Position numbers and translations under genes: made by a program | Source: Gemmata massiliana | GTDB taxonomy: Bacteria; Planctomycetota; Planctomycetia; Gemmatales; Gemmataceae | Direction of reading: 5' to 3' | Assembly (NCBI RefSeq): GCF_901538265.1 | Contig: NZ_LR593886.1 | Span: forward strand, 6,903,738 to 6,967,737 | DNA: 64,000 bases | In this document: positions 50,418 to 59,773 of the stretch, in pieces | Layout: each line of letters starts with the position of its first letter | How positions within the stretch are numbered: position 1 is the stretch's first letter | Notes under the pieces: generated by a model | The model's input: only the letters and a program-made list of their open reading frames with translations | The model's database searches: none | Told to the model about the DNA's origin: nothing

Positions 50418-50690
50418 ATGGCCGGGAAGAAACCTCAGCGGCGGAAGAAATCCGCTCCCAAAGTCGCCGGGGTGGTCGGCGTGGGTCTGGACGGTGAAGA
50501 CGGGCACACACGGGTCACTCGCACCGAGGAAATGGTCATGGTCGGCGGCTCCGCGGAAACGCACGAGCGGATGCAGGAAACCGCGATCCGGTTCGGTGAG
50601 AACCTGGAAAAGCGGGGTAAAACGATCCACGAAGCGTCCGTCCGCGAGGTCGTCGACCTGCTCCGCGCCGCGATCGAAAAAACGGGCTGA
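50418..50690 (+). CDS. Small basic hypothetical protein
   Basis: 90 residues from ATG 50418. Highly basic N-terminus (MAGKKPQRRKKSAPKVAGVV), then a glycine-rich stretch and a helical C-terminal half (ETAIRFGENLEKRGKTIHEA, VREVVDLLRAAIEKTG). No known domain. It is divergent from the phosphatase gene, with 194 bp between starts, and is followed by a 37-bp inverted repeat. Codon use resembles the neighbours, which supports it being real. Confidence 0.65.
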   Translation: MAGKKPQRRKKSAPKVAGVVGVGLDGEDGHTRVTRTEEMVMVGGSAETHERMQETAIRFGENLEKRGKTIHEASVREVVDLLRAAIEKTG

Positions 50691-50700
50691 TGCAAATTTA

Positions 50701-50845
50701 AGGCGCCGCGGATGAACACAGATAACACGGATTAAACCAGAACCAAGAGAACATTAACGGGAGTCAGAACGAACCTTGAACCAGCTCTGAATCGGGCCAA
50801 ATATTCTTGTTTAATCCGTGTTATCTGTGTTCATCCGCGGCGCCT
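50701..50845. repeat. Large perfect inverted repeat (37-bp arms)
   Basis: Arms 50701-50737 and 50809-50845 are exact reverse complements, with a 71-bp interior. The arm includes GGATGAACACAGATAACACG, a motif I have seen recurring in diverse bacterial genomes. It may be a MITE/REP-like element or a structured RNA hairpin. It occupies nearly all of the gap between the small basic protein and the sigma factor. Confidence 0.85.
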
Positions 50846-50952
50846 TTGCTGAGCTGCTCGATTCGGCTGCAAATGTCGCCGCGTGAGCCGCGAACACCAT
50901 TTCTGAAACCCCTTATTGCGTTCGCGGGTACATCAGAGTTAGAGGGCTGGTC

Positions 50953-51510
50953 GTGTCCGCCGACGCCGCGCTCGTGAAACGGTGCCTGACCGGTTGCCCG
51001 GCGTCCGCGCGCGAATTAGTCGAGCGGTTCCAGTCCGACGTTCTCGCCGTGTGCCGGCGCCTGCTCGCGAGCGAACACGACGCCGAAGACGTTGCACAGG
51101 AAGTGTTTATCCGCGTGTTCCGGAGCATGAGCCGGTGGGACGGTGAGCGCCCGCTGCGCCCGTGGATTCTGGGCATCGCGGTGAACCGGTGCCGTACCTG
51201 GATCGGCAAGCGCGCCCGCACCCCGAGCCTCGCGGACTACCTCGACGACGCCCCCGACCGCAAACCCACAGACGATTCCGCGGAGTTGGCCGGTGAACTT
51301 CGCACCGCGGTGGACGGGTTGCGGCACGAGTACCGTGAGGTGTTTGTGCTGTTCCACGAGCACGGTCAACCGTATGAGGAGATCGCGGGAGTGGTGGGGC
51401 GCCCGGTTGGAACGGTGAAGACGTGGTTGCACCGGGCACGCCTCGAAATTCTGGATCGTCTGCGAAGCCGCGGACTCGTACCCGAAGAAGAAGTACCCAA
51501 AACACCCTGA
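50953..51510 (+). CDS. ECF-type RNA polymerase sigma factor
   Basis: 185 residues from GTG 50953 (MSADAALVKRCLTGCPASAR), with GAGGG upstream. Region 2: HDAEDVAQEVFIRVFRSMSR and LRPWILGIAVNRCRTW. Region 4: YREVFVLFHEHGQPYEEIAG and VGRPVGTVKTWLHRARLEIL. Typical ECF length, lacking regions 1 and 3. The following gene has a zinc-finger-like motif and one membrane helix, as anti-sigma partners do. Probably controls an envelope response. Confidence 0.92.
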   Translation: MSADAALVKRCLTGCPASARELVERFQSDVLAVCRRLLASEHDAEDVAQEVFIRVFRSMSRWDGERPLRPWILGIAVNRCRTWIGKRARTPSLADYLDDAPDRKPTDDSAELAGELRTAVDGLRHEYREVFVLFHEHGQPYEEIAGVVGRPVGTVKTWLHRARLEILDRLRSRGLVPEEEVPKTP

Positions 51511-51529
51511 AGCCCGGGGTGAACGAACG

Positions 51530-52294
51530 ATGCAAAAGCCCGACGATTTCACTGACGCCGAACCTGCCGCGCTCGAATGCCGCGCTGCGGTTAACAGCAT
51601 CCAGTGCGCACTCGACGGTGATGTTTCGCCCGATGTGCTCGATGCGGACCCACACTTCGGAGCGTGTGTCGCGTGCCGCGAGCGCCTTCGTGCGGCTCGG
51701 GTCGTGCTCGCGGTTCTCGCGACACCGAGTGAACCGGTGACGGTTCCCGTGGGGTTTGCGGATCGCGTCCTCCACGCGGTACACGAAGACCGGCACACAC
51801 AGACGCGCCAACGGATTTACAAGGTGGCCGCGTGCGCCGCACTTGCCGCGGTAGTTCTCCTGGCGGTATTCGCTCTCACGAACCCGGCTCAAAAGTCCGA
51901 ACACCCGCCGGGTATGTGGCTGCCGGACGAAACGGCCAAGCGGCCGGAACTCGCCCCAGAACCGCGAGCGAAGGCGCCCGCACCGCCCCCCCCGGTCCAC
52001 ATCGGAACCGAAGTTGCGAAAGCCGGTCAGGTGCTGCGCGACGCCCCGAAGCCGATTACCGAGTCCGTTGCGATCGCGCCGAAGTTGATCGACGTGTTGG
52101 CGACTCCGTTCACGAAGCCAACACCGGCAGCACCAATGGGTATGGAAGAGGTGCTGGAACCGGCACGCAGGTCGATTTCGGAATTGCCCGAGGCCGCCCG
52201 TCTGAGTCTCGAACCGATGACGGGGACCGCACAAAAAGCGTTCAGTCGCCTGTTACGCGATGCCGCTTCTGTGAATCCCAAACCGAACTCCTGA
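51530..52294 (+). CDS. Likely membrane-bound anti-sigma factor
   Basis: 254 residues from ATG 51530, 19 bp after the sigma factor stop. H42-x3-C46-x2-C49 (HFGACVAC) matches the zinc anti-sigma (zf-HC2-like) H-x3-C-x2-C core. A single transmembrane helix follows near residues 97-117 (AACAALAAVVLLAVFALTN). The C-terminal half is proline/alanine-rich and presumably periplasmic. By position and motif it would bind the preceding ECF sigma. The trigger is unknown. Confidence 0.75.
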   Translation: MQKPDDFTDAEPAALECRAAVNSIQCALDGDVSPDVLDADPHFGACVACRERLRAARVVLAVLATPSEPVTVPVGFADRVLHAVHEDRHTQTRQRIYKVAACAALAAVVLLAVFALTNPAQKSEHPPGMWLPDETAKRPELAPEPRAKAPAPPPPVHIGTEVAKAGQVLRDAPKPITESVAIAPKLIDVLATPFTKPTPAAPMGMEEVLEPARRSISELPEAARLSLEPMTGTAQKAFSRLLRDAASVNPKPNS

Positions 52295-52354
52295 GTTGTT
52301 GCTGAGGCGGGCACACAACGTGTGCCTTCTACACATTCAACCGAGCGCCTTCCT

Positions 52355-54073
52355 ATGCTCGTCCGCTCCGCACTCGTTCTCGCGGCCCTTCTCGGTCTTA
52401 TCAACTCGCCGGCCCCTGCTGCCCCCGTACCGCCCGCACGCGACGAAGCCCTACGGCTCGCCCCTCCCGATGCCGCGATCGTATTCGTTGTGCAGAACCT
52501 CCGCGACCACATGAAGGCACTCAGTGAGTCGCCGTTCGCCGCGTGGTTTCCAACGTCCGCGCACGGGAAGCACGTTCTGAACTCGGACGACTTCAAGAAA
52601 TTTACCGACGGCGCGACACCCGTTCTCGGCGCGCTGGGGATCACCCCCACAGAAGTGCTCCACGACATCATCGGCGATGCGGTCGTGTTCGCGTATGTAC
52701 CCGCACCAACCGGTAATCCGAAGGATGAACGGTCAGTAACCCTCATTCGCCCGCGGCGCCCCGATGCACTCGCGAAGGTGCTCAATGCGCTCAACGACAT
52801 TCAGATGAAGTCAAAGGAACTGAGATCGCTGATCGAGCGCAAATACTCGGGAGAAATGTACTTCGAGCGGCAGAAGCCCAATGGCCCGTCGGATTTCTAC
52901 TGTTTCCGAGATGGTGTGTTCGCATTCTCACAATCGGAAGCCGACATCAAAGCGGTCATTGAGCGCGACAAAAGCCACAAGGATAAGCCGCCCGTTCTCG
53001 TGGAGCGCATGACGAAGCTTGGCGTAACGGACGCTGCGGTAGTACTACTCGTGAATCCACGAGCATTCGACTCGGAACTCGCAGAGAAGGCCAAGAACGC
53101 TAATCCCGACGAGAAAGGGTTTCTCACGAAATTCGCGGAAGTGTGGAGCGCGACCGACGCTGCGGCGCTGTACCTGTCCGTCGAGAAAGACGTCGAACTC
53201 GGTGTGTCGTTGCACTATTCGCCCGAGAAGCTCTCCGTCGCGTTGAAGCCGTGGATCGTGGGCGAGCGCACGCAGTCCGCGTTGTGGAGTAGCGTCCCCG
53301 ACAACGCGATTATCGCGCTCGCGGGCCGCGCCAAGGCAAACGACATCATCAACGTACTGGCGATGCTCGCCCCCACGAACGGTAAACCCGGCGTGCGCGA
53401 AACACTGGAACAAACGCTCGGCCCCGTCGTCGGGAAAGACAAGCTCCCACTCGTTCTCGACGCACTCGGGCCTGATGCCGTGGTGTGGGCCGCACCGCCC
53501 GCGAAGGGGGCTACGGTCCCGGTGGTACTCGCGGCTGTAAAAGTGCAAACGGACAGCCCCAAAGGAGCGGAGGCATCGAAGGCTCTGGTCCAAGCTCTGG
53601 AATACGGCTTCCAGGTGGGTCGCATCGCGTACAACGCGAGTCACAAGAACCAAATCGAACTGAAAGAAGAAAAGGACGGCGATGCGGTCATCAAGTGGCT
53701 CACCAGCGACGGGTTCCCGGCAGGCGTCCGCCCGTGTTTCGCGCTGAAAGCCGGCTATTTGCTTATCTCTTCGTCACCGGACGCCATCAAGTCGTTCCAA
53801 CCACCAACGAGTGATGCCAAAACCGGCGGCGACGTCCCCCTCGCGCGATTCAATGCGGTCTCCGCACGCGACTACCTGACCACGCACGCTCCGCAACTCG
53901 CGAAACTCCTGGCCGAAGCCGGCGCAGGTGAAGAGAAGGCACTGACGGTGCAGCTCGGGATGCTGGCCGCGGTGCTGGAACCACTCGACAAAGTGGAGTT
54001 ACTCACTCGCGGCAGCGCGACCGGAATGAAGGTGATGCTCCGGGTGAAAACCGTGAAACCACTGAAGAAGTGA
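52355..54073 (+). CDS. Secreted hypothetical protein
   Basis: 572 residues from ATG 52355, chosen for the signal peptide MLVRSALVLAALLGLINSPA. The mature part alternates beta-strands and helices, with two weakly similar halves (VVFVVQNLRDHMKALSESP-like and VDAAVVLLVNPRAFD-like). Overall it resembles planctomycete DUF3352-type secreted proteins, but I cannot name a domain. No catalytic motif. It follows the sigma/anti-sigma pair on the same strand, 60 bp downstream, so may belong to that regulon or operon. Confidence 0.78.
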   Translation: MLVRSALVLAALLGLINSPAPAAPVPPARDEALRLAPPDAAIVFVVQNLRDHMKALSESPFAAWFPTSAHGKHVLNSDDFKKFTDGATPVLGALGITPTEVLHDIIGDAVVFAYVPAPTGNPKDERSVTLIRPRRPDALAKVLNALNDIQMKSKELRSLIERKYSGEMYFERQKPNGPSDFYCFRDGVFAFSQSEADIKAVIERDKSHKDKPPVLVERMTKLGVTDAAVVLLVNPRAFDSELAEKAKNANPDEKGFLTKFAEVWSATDAAALYLSVEKDVELGVSLHYSPEKLSVALKPWIVGERTQSALWSSVPDNAIIALAGRAKANDIINVLAMLAPTNGKPGVRETLEQTLGPVVGKDKLPLVLDALGPDAVVWAAPPAKGATVPVVLAAVKVQTDSPKGAEASKALVQALEYGFQVGRIAYNASHKNQIELKEEKDGDAVIKWLTSDGFPAGVRPCFALKAGYLLISSSPDAIKSFQPPTSDAKTGGDVPLARFNAVSARDYLTTHAPQLAKLLAEAGAGEEKALTVQLGMLAAVLEPLDKVELLTRGSATGMKVMLRVKTVKPLKK

Positions 54074-54135
54074 GAACGCGATCGTTGCCAGGACACATAT
54101 TACATCCTGGCAACGGCCCCTCGACGGCATCAAAC

Positions 54136-55530
54136 TCAGTACCGCGTTTCCAACCCGATAATCAGCCCTTGGGTCCAGAAATCCGAGCGGTTCACGATCC
54201 GCGCCGGGCGGTCGGACACAACCGCGGCGCCGATACCGTTCACGATCGGGATCTGCGACGGGTTGAGGGTGCGATCGATCTGATCACCGGGCCGAACCGC
54301 GTCACTCAGGTAGATGAACGTGTAGCCAAAGTACACGCGCCCCGAGTCGCCGAGGCGGAAGCCGAATTTGATCGTCCCTTCGGGCACCACAGCAAACACA
54401 CCATTGGCGGTACGCCCCGCGTTCGACGGCTGTACGTAAATGCCGCTCCCGCCGATCCCCTGTGTCGCCAGCCCACCGAGCACCGGCGTCTGAAACACCG
54501 TCATGCCCTCGTTCTTCACCACCTCGTAGTTCTGACCGAACGCAACCTTCGCCGTCATCTCGCAAAACACGCTCCCGCGGCGCGCGTCCGCGTGCAGTCC
54601 GAGTTGCCCGCCGTGGAACCGGTTGTGGGCGTCGAACTGGTCCGCGGTTCGGGCGATCCCGGGCATGTCCGCGAACCGGAGTTGTGTTTGCTCCAGCCGC
54701 AATCCTTCGTGAACCTGGAAGTACCGCCAACCCGCGAGCGCGTTGATTTTCAGAGACTTGTCGTCAACCAAGTTCGCGACCGTGTTCACTTCCCACCCCT
54801 GCACCCGGGTCGAAGCGGACACAGTAAACAATGAACTGTTCACCCCCGGTTGCGCGAGCGTCAGGTACTCGTTCGCGCCGGTGGTGGCGTTCGTGTACGG
54901 TAGCCCGAAACTGCGTACAGGACCGCTCAGATCCGTCACGCGTTCGCGGAACGTGCGCGTACCGAGGAACATGTACGTGATCTCGTAACCGAGCGTCTCG
55001 GACGAATTGAGCGAAGACCCGATCGTGAAGCGCCCGCCGGCACTCGGGTCCGAACCAATCGCGCGTCCCCCAACCAACTGCGTGGTGCCCGGGTCGCCGA
55101 ATACGGGTGGCAACCCGGTTCGGGTGCCGGATACGAGCGGCGGCACCGGTTGGCGCATCGGCCACCAGTACAGCAACTCGTAACTGCTCCAGTTCGGCCC
55201 GAGTGGACCGTGAGGGCGATCCGGCGAACCGAGCTTCACTTCGACAGCGGGCTTCAGTTCCGGCACCGGTTTGGCGTCCGGAGGTGGCGGCGGTTCCAGT
55301 TTGGGTTCGGGCTTGGCCGGGAGCGGCTCCCGATCCCCGGGCATGGGACCAACCGGTGTGAGCGGCTGCGACACTTCCTTACCGGGCTGCAGAAACGGCG
55401 GTTCGGCCCCGACCGGTACCACCTGACCGGGGGGAAGTGGAGCGGGCGCGGGCGGAGAGGCCGGCACCGGTTGCGCAATTGCCGCGACCGATGGAAATGC
55501 GAAGGCGATCACGGCAAGAACCGTGCGCAT
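54136..55530 (-). CDS. BBP7-family outer-membrane beta-barrel protein
   Basis: 464 residues from ATG 55530. Signal peptide [20 protein letters not shown], then a ~90-residue proline-rich linker. From about residue 120, alternating strands end in a C-terminal aromatic (final residues [10 protein letters not shown]). The features [20 protein letters not shown] and [15 protein letters not shown] match the BBP7 planctomycete barrel family. It would sit in the outer membrane; transported substrate is unknown. It converges with the preceding secreted-protein gene. Confidence 0.87.
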   Translation of the reverse strand: MRTVLAVIAFAFPSVAAIAQPVPASPPAPAPLPPGQVVPVGAEPPFLQPGKEVSQPLTPVGPMPGDREPLPAKPEPKLEPPPPPDAKPVPELKPAVEVKLGSPDRPHGPLGPNWSSYELLYWWPMRQPVPPLVSGTRTGLPPVFGDPGTTQLVGGRAIGSDPSAGGRFTIGSSLNSSETLGYEITYMFLGTRTFRERVTDLSGPVRSFGLPYTNATTGANEYLTLAQPGVNSSLFTVSASTRVQGWEVNTVANLVDDKSLKINALAGWRYFQVHEGLRLEQTQLRFADMPGIARTADQFDAHNRFHGGQLGLHADARRGSVFCEMTAKVAFGQNYEVVKNEGMTVFQTPVLGGLATQGIGGSGIYVQPSNAGRTANGVFAVVPEGTIKFGFRLGDSGRVYFGYTFIYLSDAVRPGDQIDRTLNPSQIPIVNGIGAAVVSDRPARIVNRSDFWTQGLIIGLETRY

Positions 55531-55658
55531 GCGCGAACTCCCTGCAAGGAATCTCGTCTCGACGGGGTATGCCGAAGTGCGAAGAACGTGTCCAGACGAA
55601 CCCACCGGGCGGTAAGATGGGCCAAACGCGCCCGCTTCCCTCCACGCTCACGGCACCG

Positions 55659-56681
55659 ATGAACCACCCAATTTGCGGCAATACATCTCCGACGCCAACT
55701 TTCCCCGTCTCGCGCCCGCGCCGGTTGCGTTATAACCCGCTCGTGCGGGAACTCGTGCGCGAAACCGAACTCTCCCCACGCGACCTGATCCTGCCGTTGT
55801 TCGTGCGCCCCGGCAAAGGCGTGCGCCAGGAAATCAGCTCGATGCCGGGCAACTTCCAGTTGAGCACCGATACGCTCGTGGACGAAGTCGGCGCCGCACG
55901 CGATGTGGGCATCAAATCGTTCATCCTGTTCGGCATCCCCGAATACAAGGACGCGACCGGGTCCAGTGCCCTCAAGGACGAAGGCATCGTGCAACAGGCT
56001 CTACGTGCGCTTCGCAAAGCCTACGGCACCGACGTGCTCCTCATGACGGACGAGTGCTTCTGCGAGTACACCGACCACGGGCACTGCGGCCTCCTGTGCG
56101 ATCGTGGCGGCATCCTCGATGTGGACAACGACGCAACGCTCCCCATTCTGGCGGAACAGTGCGTGAGCCACGCGAAGGCCGGCGCGGACGTGATCGCCCC
56201 CAGCGGCATGATGGACGGCATGGTGCGCGCAATCCGCACGGGGCTGGACAATGCAGGGTTCACGGACGTCCCGATCCTGAGCTACGCGGCGAAGTACGCA
56301 AGCGGGTTCTACGGCCCGTTCCGTGAAGCGGCCGAAAGCCCGCCATCGTTCGGTGACCGTAACACGTACCAAATGGACCCGGGCAACACGGACGAGGCGA
56401 TGAAGGAGGTCGCCATCGACCTGGCCGAAGGCGCGGACATGATTATGGTGAAGCCCGCACTGTCGTACCTGGACATCATCCGGCGCGTGAAGGAGCAGTT
56501 CCGCGTACCGGTGGCGGCGTACAACGTGAGCGGCGAGTTCGCAATGGTGAAAGCGGCCGCGGCCAAGGGCTGGATCGACGAGCGCCGCGTGACGCTGGAA
56601 ATCCTCACGAGCATCCGCAGAGCCGGGTCCGACATGATCCTCACCTACCACGCACGTGACGTCGCGAAGTGGTTGAAGTAA
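55659..56681 (+). CDS. hemB: Delta-aminolevulinic acid dehydratase (porphobilinogen synthase)
   Basis: 340 residues from ATG 55659. [14 protein letters not shown] is the zinc-binding cysteine cluster of the Zn-dependent branch. The two active-site lysines lie in [15 protein letters not shown] and [12 protein letters not shown]. The enzyme joins two 5-aminolevulinate molecules to porphobilinogen for haem, sirohaem and B12. Divergent from the BBP7 gene with 128 bp between starts. No other hem genes nearby. Confidence 0.96.
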   Translation: MNHPICGNTSPTPTFPVSRPRRLRYNPLVRELVRETELSPRDLILPLFVRPGKGVRQEISSMPGNFQLSTDTLVDEVGAARDVGIKSFILFGIPEYKDATGSSALKDEGIVQQALRALRKAYGTDVLLMTDECFCEYTDHGHCGLLCDRGGILDVDNDATLPILAEQCVSHAKAGADVIAPSGMMDGMVRAIRTGLDNAGFTDVPILSYAAKYASGFYGPFREAAESPPSFGDRNTYQMDPGNTDEAMKEVAIDLAEGADMIMVKPALSYLDIIRRVKEQFRVPVAAYNVSGEFAMVKAAAAKGWIDERRVTLEILTSIRRAGSDMILTYHARDVAKWLK

Positions 56682-56693
56682 CCGAGAGGTATT

Positions 56694-57089
56694 ATGCCCG
56701 GGTGCGTTCTCCGCGTTGACGGAGCCGAGTTCGATCCCGACGCATTCCTGAGTGCATCGGGGTTAGTCGCGGATGCGATCTACCGTCGCGGGGATCAGCG
56801 ATCGGTCCGGGCCGTTCATACCACCAGTGGCTTTACGGCTCTGGTGTGCGACGAAGACGAAAACGGGTTCGCGGGACAAGTCCGCTCCGCGATCGAGTAT
56901 CTGCGCACAAACAATGCGGCACTCTCGCACTTGCGAAGTTGTCCTGGTGTCGCAGCGGTATTGGATTTTGGTTGCGACTTTCCTACCCAGGAGGTCGCGG
57001 GACGGTTCTACCAATTGCCCCTTACTCTACTCGCCGAATGCACGGCCCTCGGAATCGAGATTGAACTGTCGGTCTACATGACGCAGTGA
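56694..57089 (+). CDS. Hypothetical 131-residue protein
   Basis: 131 residues from ATG 56694, 12 bp after the hemB stop, with GAGAGG upstream. Start MPGCVLRVDGAEFDPDAFLS. Alpha/beta, acidic, cytoplasmic, with no motif I recognise; the start pattern 'CxLRxxGxxFDxDxFL' recurs in small bacterial DUFs. Could be translationally linked to hemB by proximity, but no functional link is known. Base use resembles neighbours. Confidence 0.65.
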   Translation: MPGCVLRVDGAEFDPDAFLSASGLVADAIYRRGDQRSVRAVHTTSGFTALVCDEDENGFAGQVRSAIEYLRTNNAALSHLRSCPGVAAVLDFGCDFPTQEVAGRFYQLPLTLLAECTALGIEIELSVYMTQ

Positions 57090-57093
57090 GGGC

Positions 57094-57414
57094 TCAGCCA
57101 TTCGGCTTTAGCGAGTCGCGGAGTTTTCGACGCACGTTCCGCCAGTGATTCCGCATCACTTTTGCGTCCATCTGAAGCAGGTGGCACACGTCATCGAACT
57201 CGTGGCCGAGCAACCACAACCGCGCGACCTTCAACTCGTCCTCGGTGAGTGAAGCCAGGCCGGTTTGAATAGCCGCAAGCGTGGACTCGCGCGTCGCCGG
57301 CGGACCGGGAGGGGGCAACGGGTTCGGGTACAGGTCGATGATTGGAATTGGTTCGGTCGGGGGCTTCCCGCCGCGTGGCGGCGGCGCCCATCGGTCAGGA
57401 CGGCGGCGACCCAT
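57094..57414 (-). CDS. Small HTH protein (sigma region 4-like)
   Basis: 106 residues from ATG 57414. A proline-rich N-terminus (WAPPPRGGKPPTEPIPIIDL) is followed by LTEDELKVARLWLLGHEFDD and VCHLLQMDAKVMRNHWRNVR, a sigma region-4/LuxR-type helix-turn-helix. It begins 2 bp after the stop of the frameshifted gene upstream, so the two are coupled. DNA binding is plausible; target unknown. Confidence 0.7.
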   Translation of the reverse strand: MGRRRPDRWAPPPRGGKPPTEPIPIIDLYPNPLPPPGPPATRESTLAAIQTGLASLTEDELKVARLWLLGHEFDDVCHLLQMDAKVMRNHWRNVRRKLRDSLKPNG

Positions 57415-57416
57415 TA

Positions 57417-57858
57417 TTAGCGCTCCACAAAGAAGTACGTTTCGGCGATCGGGTACCAGCCCTCTGCGTCCCAACCAGTGCGCTTTTCGCGTACCAGTTG
57501 AACGTGGTGAAGCCCAACACCTTGCAGGCGCAGGTTATGTAGGTTAAACGACCAGTCACGGACAGCATCGCTACGAGCAAACGGCACCGTATACGCTCCG
57601 AAGTCGTTAATCAATTCGGGATGGCCGCTCGGATGATCCAACCACCACACCCGAACGCGAAACTCCGTTGGCCGTGCGCGTGTCAGGAAAAAACCGCGTG
57701 AACACTTGGAGGCGCGAGACAGCACGCGGGAATTCGGTATCCTCGGGCACATCGAGCCAATGACTGGCGCCGAACAAATCCCATGCCCGCCACGCCTGAC
57801 TTTGCGGCCGAACGAGTTCAGCGACAACAAAGTGATGCACGCTCACTCTTCGGCTCAT
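57417..57858 (-). pseudogene. Hypothetical gene with single-base frameshift in a T6 run
   Basis: The N-terminal part starts at ATG 57858 (MSRRVSVHHFVVAELVRPQS) and reads to VFTRFF. The C-terminal part continues in the +1 frame from LTRARPTEFRVRVWWLDHPS to AETYFFVER. The break is at a run of six T (A on the plus strand, about 57686-57691). With five T, one ~146-residue protein results. Either a real inactivation, a homopolymer sequencing error or a rare frameshift. The family is not recognised; likely a small beta-rich cytoplasmic protein. Confidence 0.7.
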
Positions 57859-57965
57859 CGGGCGATCTCCGCGGCTCTAATTCACTCTACCCCATCGTTC
57901 TCGGTGGTACAATTCGCTCGAAGTTCGCTCTGAACCGCTCCCGCCCTCTTGGTGTCCGTGTTGCC

Positions 57966-59057
57966 ATGAACGATGGCATGATTGAAATTGACGGTTCGGA
58001 AGGTGAAGGCGGCGGGCAGATCCTGCGGTCGGCGCTCGCGCTTTCGATCCTCACCGGGCGACCGTTCAAACTGGTGAACATTCGGGCGAACCGCTCGAAG
58101 CCGGGGTTGCAGCCGCAACACCTGATGTGCGTGCGCGCGGCCGGCGCGATTAGTAGCGCTGTGTATAAGGGCGCATCGAACGGGTCGTCCGTTCTGTACT
58201 TCGAGCCGGGACCGGTCAAAAGCGGCGACTACACGTTCTCGATCGGCACTGCGGGCGCGACCGCGCTCGTGCTCCACACGGTGTACCTCCCGCTCGCGCT
58301 GCGCGGCGACAAGCTGAGCACCGTGACCGTCACCGGCGGCACGCACAACCAGCACGCTCCGTGTTATCACTTCCTTGAAACCACGTGGGCCACGTACCTC
58401 GCCCGAATGGGTATCCAGGTCGAGGTCGAAATGATCCGCCCCGGTTTTTATCCGCGTGGCGGCGGCGAGATTCGCGCGGTCATCCATCCGTGTTCCCGTG
58501 TGAAGGGGCAGTCGCTCCTGACGTGCCCCGAACTGACCACCGCGGGCGGGTTCAGCGCGTTCGCGGGATTGCCGGAGTCCGTTGGCAAGCGCCAGGCACG
58601 TCGATTGAGTGTGCAGTTGAAAGCGGAGGGGGTCGAATCGCACATTCCGGTCGAAGAGTGGGAGGCCGCGAATCCGGGGAGTGTAGCCGCGGTGATCTTC
58701 CGACAAGCACCCGTGCCGGCTCTGTTCTTCGGACTCGGCGAACGCGGCAAGCCGTCAGAAAGTGTCGCCGACGACGCGATGCACGAAGCGGTCCCGTTCC
58801 GCGATGCGAAGTGCCCCGTCGATCCGCACTCCGCCGATCAGATCCTGCTACCGCTCGCGTTCAGCGACGATGCCAGTGAGTACCGCACCTCGGAAATCAC
58901 GCGACACCTGACAACCAACGTGGAAACCGTGCGGAAGTTCGTGGATCGTACCATTCAGATTGAGGACGGAGATGGCAAGGCAGGAGGGGGTTTGGGGGAA
59001 CCCGCGGGGGGTTACCCCAACAAATCGGGGGTTGTGCGCATTGCGCAGCGGGTATAA
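57966..59057 (+). CDS. rtcA: RNA 3'-terminal phosphate cyclase
   Basis: 363 residues from ATG 57966 (MNDGMIEIDGSEGEGGGQIL). GEGGGQILRSALALSILTGR, RANRSKPGLQPQHL and GFYPRGGGEI are RtcA signatures. TRHLTTNVETVRKFV contains the conserved catalytic histidine. The enzyme makes 2',3'-cyclic phosphate ends on RNA using ATP. It usually pairs with rtcB; here it is followed after 32 bp by the radical SAM gene of the FtsH-type locus. Its last ~25 residues are a glycine-rich tail. Confidence 0.92.
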   Translation: MNDGMIEIDGSEGEGGGQILRSALALSILTGRPFKLVNIRANRSKPGLQPQHLMCVRAAGAISSAVYKGASNGSSVLYFEPGPVKSGDYTFSIGTAGATALVLHTVYLPLALRGDKLSTVTVTGGTHNQHAPCYHFLETTWATYLARMGIQVEVEMIRPGFYPRGGGEIRAVIHPCSRVKGQSLLTCPELTTAGGFSAFAGLPESVGKRQARRLSVQLKAEGVESHIPVEEWEAANPGSVAAVIFRQAPVPALFFGLGERGKPSESVADDAMHEAVPFRDAKCPVDPHSADQILLPLAFSDDASEYRTSEITRHLTTNVETVRKFVDRTIQIEDGDGKAGGGLGEPAGGYPNKSGVVRIAQRV

Positions 59058-59089
59058 TGCCGCAACCCTTTTGGAGCAACTAACACACG

Positions 59090-59773
59090 ATGACCGGCGC
59101 CGCGGAAGAACTGACGATACAGATCGCCCAAGTGGTGCCCTGCACCGAAGCCGAGGGGCCGGGCAAACGGTTCGCGCTGTGGTTCCAGGGGTGCCCGCTG
59201 CGGTGCCCCGGCTGCTGTAACCCAGAGTTCCTGTCGTTCAAAGGCGGCTCAACAAAAACGCTCCGTGAAATGACGGAGTGGATTCAACAGGCGCGGGATG
59301 AGAGCGGTATCGAGGGAATCACGCTGCTCGGCGGCGAACCCACTGCACACGCGCCCGCCGCTCTCGCACTCGCGCGAGCGGCACGCGACCTCGGTTTGTC
59401 CGTCATGGTCTTCAGCGGGTTCACGGTCGAAGAATTGCGAGAAAAGGCCGATCCGGATGTATTGGAGTTGATCGGGCTAACAGACATTCTCGTGGACGGG
59501 CCGTACATCCGCGAGTTGCCCGATACCGAGCGCCGGTGGATCGGCTCGCGGAACCAGCGCATCCACTTTTTGACGCCGCGTTACTCCTACGACGAGCAGT
59601 GGCGGACGAAGAACACGCTGGAGATCCGGGTCGTCGGGCGCGAGATCACCGTGAATGGCTTTCCGGCCGCGAATGCTGTAGGCTTGTGGAAGGGTTGGAG
59701 GCGTAAAAAACCAATTCCGCTCCCGGTCGCCCCCGAGACGAAACGTTCACCAGAAGAGACCGACGCCAAATGA
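59090..59773 (+). CDS. Short radical SAM protein (NrdG/activase-like)
   Basis: 227 residues from ATG 59090. CPLRCPGC is the CxxxCxxC cluster motif, in the position and spacing of NrdG-type single-domain activases; LLGGEPT follows at the SAM site. The C-terminal ~70 residues (ITVNGFPAANAVGLWKGWRR) are extra. No class III ribonucleotide reductase lies beside it. Instead the next gene overlaps it by 4 bp (ATGA), tying it to the FtsH-type cluster. Its target protein is probably encoded there. Confidence 0.8.
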   Translation: MTGAAEELTIQIAQVVPCTEAEGPGKRFALWFQGCPLRCPGCCNPEFLSFKGGSTKTLREMTEWIQQARDESGIEGITLLGGEPTAHAPAALALARAARDLGLSVMVFSGFTVEELREKADPDVLELIGLTDILVDGPYIRELPDTERRWIGSRNQRIHFLTPRYSYDEQWRTKNTLEIRVVGREITVNGFPAANAVGLWKGWRRKKPIPLPVAPETKRSPEETDAK

